64,000 nt of DNA from Polytrichum commune (lineage: Eukaryota; Streptophyta; Polytrichopsida; Polytrichales; Polytrichaceae), in assembly GCA_950295325.1 (NCBI GenBank), contig OX485806.1:23870001-23934000 (forward strand), read 5' to 3'. The notes under the pieces were generated by a model. It was given only the letters and a program-made list of their open reading frames with translations. It was not told the DNA's origin and did no database searches. How positions within the stretch are numbered: the stretch's first letter is position 1; each line of letters begins with the position of its first letter. Both the position numbers and the translations under genes were made by a program. This document shows, piece after piece, positions 27,890 through 38,292 of this stretch.

Positions 27890-28029
27890 TCTTGTATATG
27901 CATGCTTTTCAATCATTTTCTAATTTTAGACAAGTGTCATGGTTTTCTCCACATTGTGATGCTTATTAGGACCTCAAGGTTATTCATTTCCACACTTCGA
28001 TGCCAAATTTTTTTCTTTTTTTTCCATTT

Positions 28030-28136
28030 TTGAATAGGTTGTTCGGGCTTTGTAGAACATAGTAGAATATTACAACCTTTAGTAAATAGATATAGCACTA
28101 CGTAAGTTAGTGACGCTATATATCATGAATGGTGTA
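28030..28136. repeat. Partial copy of the ACTAAATATGATATTTAGT-family MITE
   Basis: Shares the interior GGTTGTT(C/T)GGGC...TAGAACAT block and a degraded right arm with the element at 27671-27889. The left end is missing. Confidence 0.5.
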
Positions 28137-28145
28137 GAGTGCTTA

Positions 28146-28668
28146 TGCCCCCTCCCCACTTGACTTTACCAAATAACCAAAGTTTTTCCTAAAACCCGGG
28201 TAAAGCTCCCTCGGTTATAGGGGAGGCATCCAACTATCCCAATGCACCTACAAGAACTTGCTCCGGAGATTTTTGAGTAGGTTTTAGTTAAGTGGCTTTG
28301 ACACATGTTTATGGCTTTATCTACCAAGCAATGAATGTTGGATAGTTTTTTGTCCCATCCCCAAATCCCCTTATTACTCATCTATCTTACTATCGGTTTT
28401 TGTTAATGGAGCTCCTCGTGCCCTCATAGCTAAGACTAAAAAACAACCAATCACAAGGGTAGGAGGCGACACTTTTAAAGGTCCTACACTCTTGCCTCAT
28501 GTCTAGATACTGATGGGAGGGTTGGTGCTTGAGGCTCAAAACCTTCACTTTTAAACCATGCCACATCACTTGCCAACTAGGCTCGGCACTAGATAATGTC
28601 AATGGTGTGAAGGCCGTGTTTTTAGAACCAATTTTTAGACTTAGCTAAAGTCAAGTGGGGAGGGGGCA
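28146..28668 (-). mobile_element. Harbinger-like MITE, GCCCCCTCCCCACTT family, copy 2
   Basis: 523 bp with near-perfect inverted repeats TGCCCCCTCCCCACTTGACT, flanked by TTA at 28143-28145 and 28669-28671. Homologous over its length to 22136-22579 in opposite orientation, with about 80 bp of extra sequence near 28510-28600. A frame of about 70 codons (28166-28381, minus) has a counterpart in copy 1. Confidence 0.85.
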
Positions 28669-28944
28669 TTAGACTCACAAAAGACTTCGTCTCGGATGAT
28701 GAGGAACATGTAAGACTCATTGGGGAGTCGAGGTTCTCGGTATCCTTAAGCGAGCCTTAACTTATGTCATCGCTTGTATTAATTAGACGCCCGTGTTTTG
28801 AGTGATGAATGCAAAGCTTGTAGTGAATAGCAGACACTTCGTTTTAGGCTTTTTTTCCATGGTGGTCTGGCATGCTCAAGGGGCCTCCCCTCCCCTCAAA
28901 GCGGGCATGTCATTCCCTTCTTTTAGTTTACACTACCATTGTTA

Positions 28945-28973
28945 TTGTTATTATTATTATTATTATTATTATT
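28945..28973. repeat. (TTA)n microsatellite
   Basis: About nine TTA/ATT units in intergenic DNA between two MITEs. Confidence 0.95.
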
Positions 28974-29606
28974 TGGTTGCCTCCTATTTTGAAACCGCAC
29001 AACAAAATATGGGGAATATCCGAAAATATCACGTGGAATACTATCAGTCCCACATAACATTGTTATAGACCTTAATATTGTTATGTACACGAGGGATGTT
29101 CGCTTGCCATGATTTATTCTTGAGCATCTTGAACAATAAAGCATTTGGGAACGTGAGGGTGTGTGTTTATGATGTATGTGACATGGTTTTTGTTTTGTAG
29201 GACAATGCATATTAACTTTAGTCTTACCGAGTCTCTAAAGCCATTTGGATTCGTGTATATGTTGCACAATGTGGACAGGAAGCAGTGTGCACCTCACTAC
29301 GAAGCCACTTTGCCTATATACAAGCAAGAGCCAAATCTTGGTTTAACAACACATTCTAGAGTTTCATGCCGCAAAAGTAGTTTGGGGCAAATTCATTGAC
29401 ATAACTTAACAGTTCGGTCCATGACACCCATCATGAAGGTGTGGTAAAAACATGCCCTTCCCACATTTGTGTTTAATCGACTTCCAACATACAATGTCAA
29501 GGTCTATGACCCCGATTTAGGAGTCTATTTGCTTTGAAATGAAACCACCAAGGCTACACAATAGTTTCACAACTTTCTAACCCTCCCCCTCAACAGGGGA
29601 GACAGG
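28974..29606. other. Intergenic, nothing recognised
   Basis: No gene seen. A block at about 29010-29060 with GGGGAATAT...CAGTCCCAC resembles about 34795-34845, so it is probably dispersed repeat. Confidence 0.35.
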
Positions 29607-29928
29607 TACACAAAATATGATATTTAGTGTTTGATACACTAAATACGAACACATACACCAAATATCAATAACCCTATGAAAGTAAATAACTTTAAATGTA
29701 AACTCAAACACTAAATACCAACTATGGTAATATGTGGAAGTTACATGTTTGAATTTAGTGTTAGTAAGGATATGAAAAAAAGGTTATGATAAGGGAGGTG
29801 GCAGGTGGGAAGGTAGCAGCACATTTATGTCTAACATTAATTGTCAAAGAATTGAAAATTAGTGTTGAGCATGGTGGGGTGGTAACAACACTAAATATAA
29901 TCAAACACTAAATATCATATTCTGTGTA
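29607..29928. mobile_element. MITE, TACACAAAATATGATATTTA family, 322 bp
   Basis: Inverted repeats of about 28 bp: left TACACAAAATATGATATTTA, right (reverse-complemented) TACACAGAATATGATATTTA, then GTGTTTGAT. The inner part repeats CACTAAATA-type words. The ends resemble, but are not the same as, the 27671-27889 family. Confidence 0.7.
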
Positions 29929-30413
29929 GTTATCGCATATGAGCATATGTCCCATTCATCCAACATAGTGTCTTGAAATAGCATACAATCAGTGTGTTGT
30001 TATTCTAAGTTCACTTGACTCCATGATTAACTCGAAAGACCCATAATTAGTCCAGCCCAAGTCATTTGAGATGAATCAGCCACAAACCAATCAACAAAAC
30101 CATGCATGCGGGGGTTTGAGTTTTTATATGTTGGATGGATGAGAGGTATGCTCGTACGCATCCATCCTTGTAGTGTCACAAAACTTCACCCTATGACTTA
30201 TTTACTGAAATGCAAAGGCCTCGGACTCACCGTGAGATTTACAGAGCGAGTAAAGTTAGGGGGAAAAGCTTACCATTATTTACTCCAGTACTCATTCCTT
30301 AGAAAACTGAACAGACGCTGCTGCCACAAGTTTCATGCACATCCATTGGGAACACCTTTTAATGATTTTAGGACACCGACCATGGTAATAGTGTGGTCCC
30401 ACGAGGTGAATAA

Positions 30414-30787
30414 AGGCCCGTTCACATGGGGTCCCAAGTCCCAAGTCCCAAGTCCCAAGTCCCAAGTCCCAACATGGAGGCAACGTCCCATCTTTTGAGG
30501 CTCAACAAACCATTAAATTATAGTTGATTATCATTACCGTCGGGTTTTGATTATTTGTCTGTAAACGTATATACGGGGCTTGTGTTGAGAGTCGGGTCCA
30601 GGTTTTTGCTTGACCCACAAGTCCTGGGCCTCACCTCCATAAAGTGTTGCCATGTAGGCATCCATGTCATACTTGAGACTTGGGACTTGGGACCCTTGTG
30701 AAGTGGTAAGTCCCAACTTCCATGCCCTCGACGGCTAAGATTGCACAAATCGACCTCGAGTGACTTGGGATCTGTGTGAACCGGCCG
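30414..30787. mobile_element. Harbinger-like MITE with heptamer expansion, 374 bp
   Basis: Inverted repeats AGGCCCGTTCACATGGGGTC and, reverse-complemented right end, ACGGCCGGTTCACACAGATC, both followed by CCAAG. TAA flanks at 30411-30413 and 30788-30790. A GTCCCAA tandem sits just inside the left arm. A truncated relative lies at about 21430-21600. Confidence 0.75.
30431..30472. repeat. (GTCCCAA)6 minisatellite
   Basis: Six exact 7-bp units inside the left end of the MITE. The complementary word TTGGGAC recurs at about 30677-30693 in the right half, so the tandem can pair with it. Confidence 0.97.
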
Positions 30788-30885
30788 TAAAAGGCTTCTC
30801 CCACATGGTGCACAAATCTCGTTGCACTCCTTTCCTTGTTTTCTTTCCAATATAATATATGACCAATCCTATCATGAAGCAGCAT

Positions 30886-30888
<3 letters not shown>

Positions 30889-30939
<51 letters not shown>
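30889..30939. repeat. (CT)n microsatellite
   Basis: About 25 uninterrupted CT units. Confidence 0.98.
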
Positions 30940-30941
<2 letters not shown>

Positions 30942-31045
30942 CCAATGGACCCTCCTTTAAAAGTTGCCACAATTAACTTAAACTTGCAAATTCTCTCGTC
31001 CATGATGAAAGGGAGGACCAACCGCTACATTGTTTTGTCCAATTT

Positions 31046-31223
31046 GTGTGGGTTACCATTTGAAGGTAGATGTTGCTATAACATTTTACTAAAAGTATCA
31101 TGTTTTGCCTCATAACATATGTGGTTAGTATGCACACCATAGAATATGATAGGACTTAGTTGGTTTGAAAAAAGAACGTCTGTAAAAAGTTATAGCAACA
31201 TGTAACTCCAAATGGTAACCTAC
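31046..31223. mobile_element. Foldback MITE, about 178 bp
   Basis: Inverted repeats of about 36 bp: left TGTGGGTTACCATTTGAAGG then TGTTGCTATAAC; right GTTATAGCAACATGTAACTC then CAAATGGTAACCTACA. Family not identified. Confidence 0.65.
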
Positions 31224-31475
31224 ATTGATTAGACAAAATAGTATAGTTACAAATGAATCGGTTGAAATTCAAGGCTTCAGAAAAATTTCCCAATTGGTTT
31301 AGAGGAATTTAGAAAATGCGCCTCAAATTAGTAAAGAAATTAGGATTAGAATCGAAAGATGTCAACATGTAACCGGTTGGACTTGGAAACACTAGGGTCT
31401 TCACCAATTATGCCCCAACAGTCTCCCCGGACATTGCTCGTCCACCTTCACTTAACATTCACCCAACACTTTTAA

Positions 31476-31979
31476 GGGTCGCTTCACACATGAGCCAAGA
31501 GCCATGACCATGAGCTTTTGTGAGAGCCCCAAAGAAAGTGTCCAAAGGCCGTCCAACGCACCTCCAAAATCATGTAGTGTGGTCACGGACCCTCAAGTGT
31601 AGTGTGAAGTCATCATATGTAACCGGACCCTCAACTAAATGCTATTTCAATGGATTTCTATTCACGTGGTCCTCACACATGATAAAATAGAATAAACCAA
31701 CAATTACGAGCGTTCGGAGTGCCATGGTCTCCCAGTTTTGCGTTGAGCCTACCTCCAGGAGGTGGTGTTTGAAAATAATCCAAGTGACCATGAAACATGA
31801 TCCAGTCGATGCCATGTATAGATCCACATAGACTTCACATCCACTGTGCATTCACATCCTCCGTTGGTCCCTCAAGCATAGTACGAAGCGAACTTGGATT
31901 GGCTCCGCCTTTTTCCACCAATGACAGTGCTTGAAGTGTCATGGTCACGGGCTCTCAGTCTTGTGTGTGGAAGTGGCCC
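31476..31979 (-). mobile_element. Harbinger-like MITE, GGGYCRCTTCACAC family, copy 1
   Basis: 504 bp with inverted repeats of about 40 bp: GGGTCGCTTCACACATGAGC at the left and, reverse-complemented, GGGCCACTTCCACACACAAG at the right. TAA lies at 31473-31475 and 31980-31982, and the second TAA also bounds the next element. The element at 62288-62768 is a reverse-complement copy, including a shared frame of about 65 codons. No transposase. Confidence 0.85.
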
Positions 31980-31982
31980 TAA

Positions 31983-32431
31983 GGGCCACTTTACACCTAC
32001 AGGCCGGGCCAATTCGTTGTGTAAGAGGCTTGAAATCCTCACTTGTGATTGGTCAAAAGGCTAAAATTGGTCCCAACCCCTTTACACCTAGAGGCCGGGC
32101 CGATTCGGTGGTATGATGTTTTAATCAAAAAAATACATGGTATGACACGGCCCGAACTCATTGAATTGGAACACGGGCCGATTTGGTGGTATGATTTTGG
32201 TGATATGAATTTGGTGGTATGCTAGATTATGCTAAATCTGTTGGATTATACTATATTTATTGAATCGGCCTAGCTTCTTGACCCTAAGGCCTTTACATAT
32301 GGAAAAATTGACCCCCATTGTAATCTTATTATAATGTGTCGTTGAGGCCGGCCTCCAACCCAAAAGGGGTTGAAAATTCACGCAATCGACCTTAAGGGAA
32401 ATTGGCCCGGCCTCTAGGTATAAAGCGGCCC
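31983..32431. mobile_element. Harbinger-like MITE, GGGCCACTTTACACC family
   Basis: 449 bp with inverted repeats GGGCCACTTTACACCTACAG and, reverse-complemented, GGGCCGCTTTATACCTAGAG, both running on into GCCGGGCCAATT. TAA flanks at 31980-31982 and 32432-32434. An inner copy of the TTTACACCTAGAGGCCGGGC end sits near 32081-32100. It abuts the preceding MITE with one shared TAA. Confidence 0.85.
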
Positions 32432-32434
32432 TAA

Positions 32435-35223
32435 GACATATGCATGTGCGGCTTAAATTGGGTCTTGATTCGGAGGCGAGGGGACGATTAACTTTATCTT
32501 GGTTTTGTAGGTTGCAAGGGGCTAAGAGCTAGACCAGGGTAGGGATTTGTGAGGGCCCTGGCGATGAATATTCCAGTAGATTCAGGCATGCTAATAAAAT
32601 AAGTCAGATTCAAGGCATGGGTACGGACCCGAGGCATGGCATGGCATGCAATCTTAAGATTCAAGGCCCTAGGAACTCCCTCCCCTCCTTGTTACGGAGA
32701 CACACAGGTGGCACATAAGAGGTGGCTCCATAGGGCGGGTTCGTGTAGCATATCGACACATGTGTTTGGGAGTAACTTCGGGCCCTTTTTCACATGGGTG
32801 GGAAAACACGTCGGAAGGTGCGTTTTGAGGTAGCTAGACAGCCCCCCCCCCCTCCCCAGCAATCATATATAGTTGGAGGAGTGCTTTTGTCCTCGCTTGT
32901 TGTCTCTCCCGATTGGGGCGATCTAATTAAGGAGGGGCGAAGGAAAAGGCACTTTCGTGGATCCCAATGTGGAGGACGACGTCGTCGGGTTAATAAGATT
33001 ATTTATCTCCCGTGGTTTCAGCGTTCAAGATTGAAGCCCTCATATGAGTTTCATTTTGAAGGGCTCTCAAATTTCAGCCTTTCAGTTGAAGGGCTTGTTC
33101 AAAGTCAAGACATTAATCTAAGAATATAGAAATGAAATACAAAACTTATATTAAACATGTGCATGTAATTATATGGTACATGTTTGTAGTACAATGTAAA
33201 AATTAAAGAATCAACCATCTAACTCCACTTCTTGTGCTGACAGTGCCCTACGCTTGTTGGTTCTTGTGGTGGGCAGAGTATATTGAGGACTTCAAGTGAC
33301 GTCTTCATTTTCAATTTGGGGTTGCATTTTGAAGGGTTGTTTTAAGAGAGGTATATTTTGAAGGGCCAAATCGCGTTTGAAGGGCATTGAAGACTTCAAT
33401 CTTGAACATTGCGTGGTTTCGACCTTCGACTTCTCTCTCTTTCTCTCTCCCGTTGTTGCTATATCATTCACTCAATTCACGCTTCGTGCGGTAGAGAGAC
33501 GGGTGCGTTATGGCTCTCTACCACACGAGTTCGGGGTAATTTATGCCCACGTTGTGTACCCGAACTTGCAAAAGTGCCGAGTATGAGCGCGACGACGTCA
33601 CTCTGTGTTGTCCCACAAAAGTTGCATGCTACTACATTGTTTATGATATTTGTAGTCATTCACCCTATTAGAAGGCCTATGTGGGTTGACCGTTGGTCAA
33701 ACCACGCGACACTTGGCATTAGCATGCTCAACGGTATCTTACCAGCAGTACGTTGGTTGAGGTTGTTTAAGGCCTACGCCTAGCTTAAACAATGGTCAAT
33801 AAGTTGACCTTGTTGTAAACACATGACCCTTGGCCTTGGCACGCTTCAACAATGTATCCCTCACACCCGACATTTTTGCGAGTGACCCGACTTGTGTAAG
33901 AATTTCCTTGTGGTTCAAGATTTTCTCTGGTGGAGTTGGAAGCCACGTGAATCAAAACTCTAAAATTTCATACATGATATCTAAGTCGAATTATTCCATA
34001 ACTTGTTGTGGTCATTGGGACATCCGTTTTGCTATCCATTTTGGTCATTTCAAGAAGCATAATTCAAAAACAACCTTGTCTAAAACCTCGTGGTTGTGAG
34101 ATCGTGGGACCGCAAGTGACATGCCACACTTTTGTGTATAGTGCCCTATGTATAATTCCTTTCACTGTGAAAATGACAAATCCGTGGCCTACCCTATGGT
34201 GTAGCCTCCACACACTTGTTCGTACCACAAGTGTGCTGCACTGTGAACTTTGTGTGTATGCACATACTCATGTCATACCAAACCTCCACTTTATTATTCT
34301 TTTTTGAGAAACCATGCAATACACGATGATTTGTTCCAACGTACTCTTCCTTTTAAGTATAATGACCACAAACCACAATAGGTGCACGTACCTTGGCAAC
34401 TTTGTAGGGTCATAGGCTTTACATTTGTCCAAATGTCGAGTGGGGTCCAAGAGGTCAAACATTGAAAGTGGTTTATGATATGTCCAAAAAAAAGCGAGAG
34501 CATGAATTTGAAGATAGCACACAAATGCACGCTTCCTTTACCTTCTCCCCTCACATAAATTATGTTACCACTAAATATCCTTTTACGTGTCCTTATGACA
34601 TGTCACTACTGGAATCCCTAGTAATTGATAAGTATCGCATTGATTTGTAATCCAAATATGAAGATAACTTTGATATTCACAACAAGGTAAGTAGGTAACT
34701 CGTCAGTTGGGTCGAAAGTTGTTCACACTTCCGGTGGGTTCGTTATATTAGGTAACTTACATACATTCTCCAACCTATGTTAGATTGAATGTGGGGAATA
34801 TATGAGAATATTTCATAAACGTTTGTCAGTCCCACGGAACATGTCATGGATATGAATAATTCTATGCCAACGATGTGGATGGTTCCTCATTTATTTACCT
34901 ATTTAGTATGCACAAAGTTTTGTGACACCTACTTGGGGAGGGTGACAACGCATAGAAGCATTGTCTACTCCGGTGATCTCTATTTCTATCCCAAGAAGCT
35001 TGTAATTTGGGGTTAGAGGTCACGATATGCTCTGTAGGAACCCAATCCGATTGAAAGGGGCATAATTTCACCTCACACCCCATAGGGTAGGTGTTGTGGG
35101 AAAGAGGGAAGTATCGCATACGAGTGTACCTCTCATCCAATTAACAAATTGACAATCTAAGGTTGACCCCCTTTAAGGTAGTGGTTGACTCATCTCAAAT
35201 GATTTGAACTACATGGATTATTG
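32435..35223. other. Intergenic, nothing recognised
   Basis: No recognised gene. Near 33013-33040 and 33390-33417 there is an inverted pair carrying TTCAAGATTGAAG, and GAAGGGC words recur between them, suggesting a decayed foldback element. A C run lies near 32842-32852. Confidence 0.35.
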
Positions 35224-35385
35224 TAATTAGTGTTACTACTTGGAGTTACATTGTGCAAAAACATCTTACCAATGAGTTCAATCTTTACTAGCAAACGTTT
35301 AATAGGGTTCGGACATTATAGAACATTAATGACTTTGTTTGGTACAACATTACATCATCACTACATAGCTATACCATGATTTATT
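35224..35385. repeat. Diverged copy of the ACTAAATATGATATTTAGT-family MITE
   Basis: Shares the TACTTGGAGTTAC end and the GGGTTCGGACATTATAGAACATTA interior order with the element at 27671-27889. Confidence 0.5.
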
Positions 35386-37066
35386 TTAAAATAGTAATAT
35401 GCAATTAATGGGATAATCAATTTAGACTAATTGGGGGTGTTCATAGTCAACCCCGGTGGCCAATCAACTCAAAAGAATTGACCCCGGGGTGTATACTACT
35501 CCAAGATGTTTATGTCGGATGATAGAGAGGTGCTTTTGTATGTGGTATTTCCCTCTCTTTGGTGTTGGTAACCGAAATCCCAAGGACTTGGTGCCCAAGG
35601 AGATTTTTGGACATAAATCTCCAAGTGTTGAGATTCTAGTGTTTCCCAAGACCAATCAGTTATATGTTGACATCTTATGGATTTTTTTAATAAATTATGT
35701 AAATTCCTCTAAATGGACCAATAATTTCCTTGAAATCTTGAATTTACACCAATTTTTTCAAAACTCAATTGGTTCATCTGTAACTACCATAACATCAAGT
35801 AGTAATGCTAGCACGGTGCCCTTTGAGTATGCACTATATTATCTCAAAAAGAAGGGGAAAGCTTGCAAAGCAAGGGTGAACGAATGGGCAATCATTAAAA
35901 AATAGTCGTTTCAAAATTGCGTCAAAAAGGCTTCCAATGTAGGTTTCGGAAGACTTTTCAAGAAAATACAACGACCTTTTTTGACACCACTAACTTTTCT
36001 CATCGCTTTATAGTTATTTAGATTTGTATAGGTTATGAATTATCCTAGATTAGAACCTTCACTGCCACTTGGCATTCGCCTCATCCTACAAACCAACATA
36101 ATTATTTCTCAGCAATGAGAACCACTCCCCACATAAACTCAAAATAGCCTAAAAGAATCTCGAAGGTAACGCCACCTTCGCTCTCGAAAGAACATCGAAC
36201 TGGCGTGTGTGCTGATTTGATGCTCTTTTGAGCAGCCCATTATGGGTGCGTTACTCATAGCTGAACCACGCTCGAAGCCCTGAACCAGCCGGGCCGGCTC
36301 GTGGAGTGGGGGGTGCTAGACCCCAGTGTGGCCAGGTACTACATTCTCAATCAATAGTTATAGACAACTAAACTCCGAAGAGGCGCAACAACACGACGCA
36401 TTGATTGGGACGATAAGCACTATAGGTGGTTCCCCCCCTCCCCTCTCCCCTTTCATGGCAACTAACCTTTGGGTTTCCGTTTCCGAGCTAAATACGCCAT
36501 TGATGAGGAGGAAAAGGCCAGGTTAGGGGACCAGGAGCAGGGGCTGCTACAGTGCACGTATCCGGATATTGGGGCAGGCGTGAGTGTGGATAGCGCGAGA
36601 TATCCGGTCCATTAATAGAGGCGGGGGGTTAACTGACCCCCTCACCAGGGGGAAGCGTTGGGGCGTAACCGGAGGTTAGCGGGAATCTAAGCAGGAGTTA
36701 ATTAGCCGGGGATCTAACCAGGGGTGGAATCTCCCAGTAGGTTCCCTAGACTGCGGGGCCTCTAGGAAGGTGAGGGCCCTTGAAGGCAATGGGTGGCCGA
36801 CTACTGTAGTTAGCTTATTCCCGGATTCCATGCACGTATGCGTGTGGTTAGGCCATGATATCCGGACATGGATAGGTAAGACCTCCGTCAATTGGAAGAG
36901 GCGGACTTCCTAACCATAGGTTGGTTATAAACGACGTAATTAACCCGTCATAACTACCTGCCTGCCTACGAGGACCTCAACTACCTTTTGGGATCTTGCT
37001 AGAATTTAAACACCTAAAGTTGAATCCCCCTCCTCTCCCTTCCTTCCCAAAGCAACTACACATACC
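35386..37066. other. Intergenic, GC-rich patch, one 149-codon frame
   Basis: The frame 35456-35905 (plus) starts at GTG rather than ATG and matches nothing I know, so I do not call it a gene. From about 36280 the sequence becomes GC-richer, with CCGG and GGGG words. The block near 36838-36873 (GCGTGTGGTTAGGCCATGAT) has a diverged match near 37382-37417. Confidence 0.35.
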
Positions 37067-37272
37067 AACTATGTATTTAGTGTCACTTCCTATTTGGATT
37101 TACTACGCAAGGATATATCGATTTATTGTATATCTCATAACTTGCCGGACAATGCCAAATGGGTGTTTGGACATTACCGAACACTAGCGACTTTAATAGA
37201 TAAATAGTTACATGGATAGTGAAGACTTATAGCGTTGCGTAACTTTAAAGAATAGGTGATGCTAGCTAAATT
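37067..37272. repeat. Diverged copy of the ACTAAATATGATATTTAGT-family MITE
   Basis: Contains GTATTTAGTGTCACTTCCTA, the TGTTTGGACATTACCGAACA interior and a degraded right arm, colinear with 27671-27889. Confidence 0.6.
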
Positions 37273-38292
37273 GTGGGGGTTCGCATCTTTAGAGAAGTGG
37301 ATGGAAGTTAAAAGTGTCCATTTATGGCCTGTGAGCCCTCAGGTCATGTAGGGGTTAACCGTGGTTGAGGGTCACCACTGTGCGTGTGGTTTGGGTCGTG
37401 ATACCCGGAGGATGGATAGGGTGGTGTAGAAGTAACCAGAGGTTAGCGGAGGTGGGTGAAAAGGGAACCCGAGGTTAAGGTCCCAGTAATTAAGCTAGCG
37501 AGACGGCGGGCGGGGGCGGGGGCTGCCGTCTTCACAGTGATCACTCCAGCGCCTGTGTTGTAGGTCAGTGCGACGGACGTACAGCTTTTTTGGGGGCATG
37601 GTTTTGCCTCTGGTCGGAGAGAGGGGACGTGATCGGAGGCGAACTTTCCCTGCAAAATATTCTCCATCGATCGACGATCGATGAAACCTTTCGCAGAGAT
37701 ACTGCGAATCAGAGGGCCAGCTGGTGCGTTCCATTTGTGCTTAAAAGGGCAGGCGCTAGGCCACAATCGAAACCTTTCCTTTCAACCTCTGGAGCATTCA
37801 CCTCCCCTCCGCTCTGCTGCCTCTCCCCAGCCTTCTTTCCGCTTCCGGGGCCCTGTGCCCCTCTTTCTTCTCCTTCAGCTTTGGCCCAGTTTGGTTCAGA
37901 GCGGAGTTTTTCTCGGTCGGTCGTTGTGAGGTGTGAAGAACGACAAGAAGCAGCGGAGGGTGGTGAAGTGGAGTTCTGGTGGATCTAGTTGAAGTTGAAT
38001 TCACCAATAGATTACCGCTGCAGCTTGTTCCAAATCGAGCATTGTGTGTGTGTGTGTGTGTTCCGCGTCTGGACACGGTTACTGTGAAATAAGAGGAAAG
38101 TAAGAAGCAAAAGAAAACGAAGTGCAACGTCCAGCGGAGAAGAGAAGTGGAGTTCAGCAACAGGAGGTCCAGGCGTGGTTTGCGGTACTTACAGTGCAGT
38201 TTGTTTGTGTCAAGCTGTGAGCCAAATCCGAGCTCTCTCTGTGTGTGTTTCTTGCCTGAAGGGGAAAGAAATAAGCCCAAAAAAAACGCAAA
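37273..38292 (+). promoter_or_regulatory. 5' flank and leader of the serine decarboxylase gene
   Basis: GC-rich DNA immediately upstream of the start codon, with a small palindrome at about 37666-37682 (ATCGATCGACGATCGAT), a (GT)n tract (38043-38060) and pyrimidine-rich stretches typical of plant leaders. No clear TATA box was seen. An in-frame TAA at 38272-38274 bounds the coding start. The transcription start is unknown. Confidence 0.4.

Noticed and set aside
35456-35905. 149-codon frame, one of the longest outside the two genes
   Set aside because: Starts at GTG, no recognised domain, lies in transposon-rich DNA.
37590-37988. 132-codon frame upstream of SDC
   Set aside because: Lies in the GC-rich leader region of SDC in another frame; no homology.
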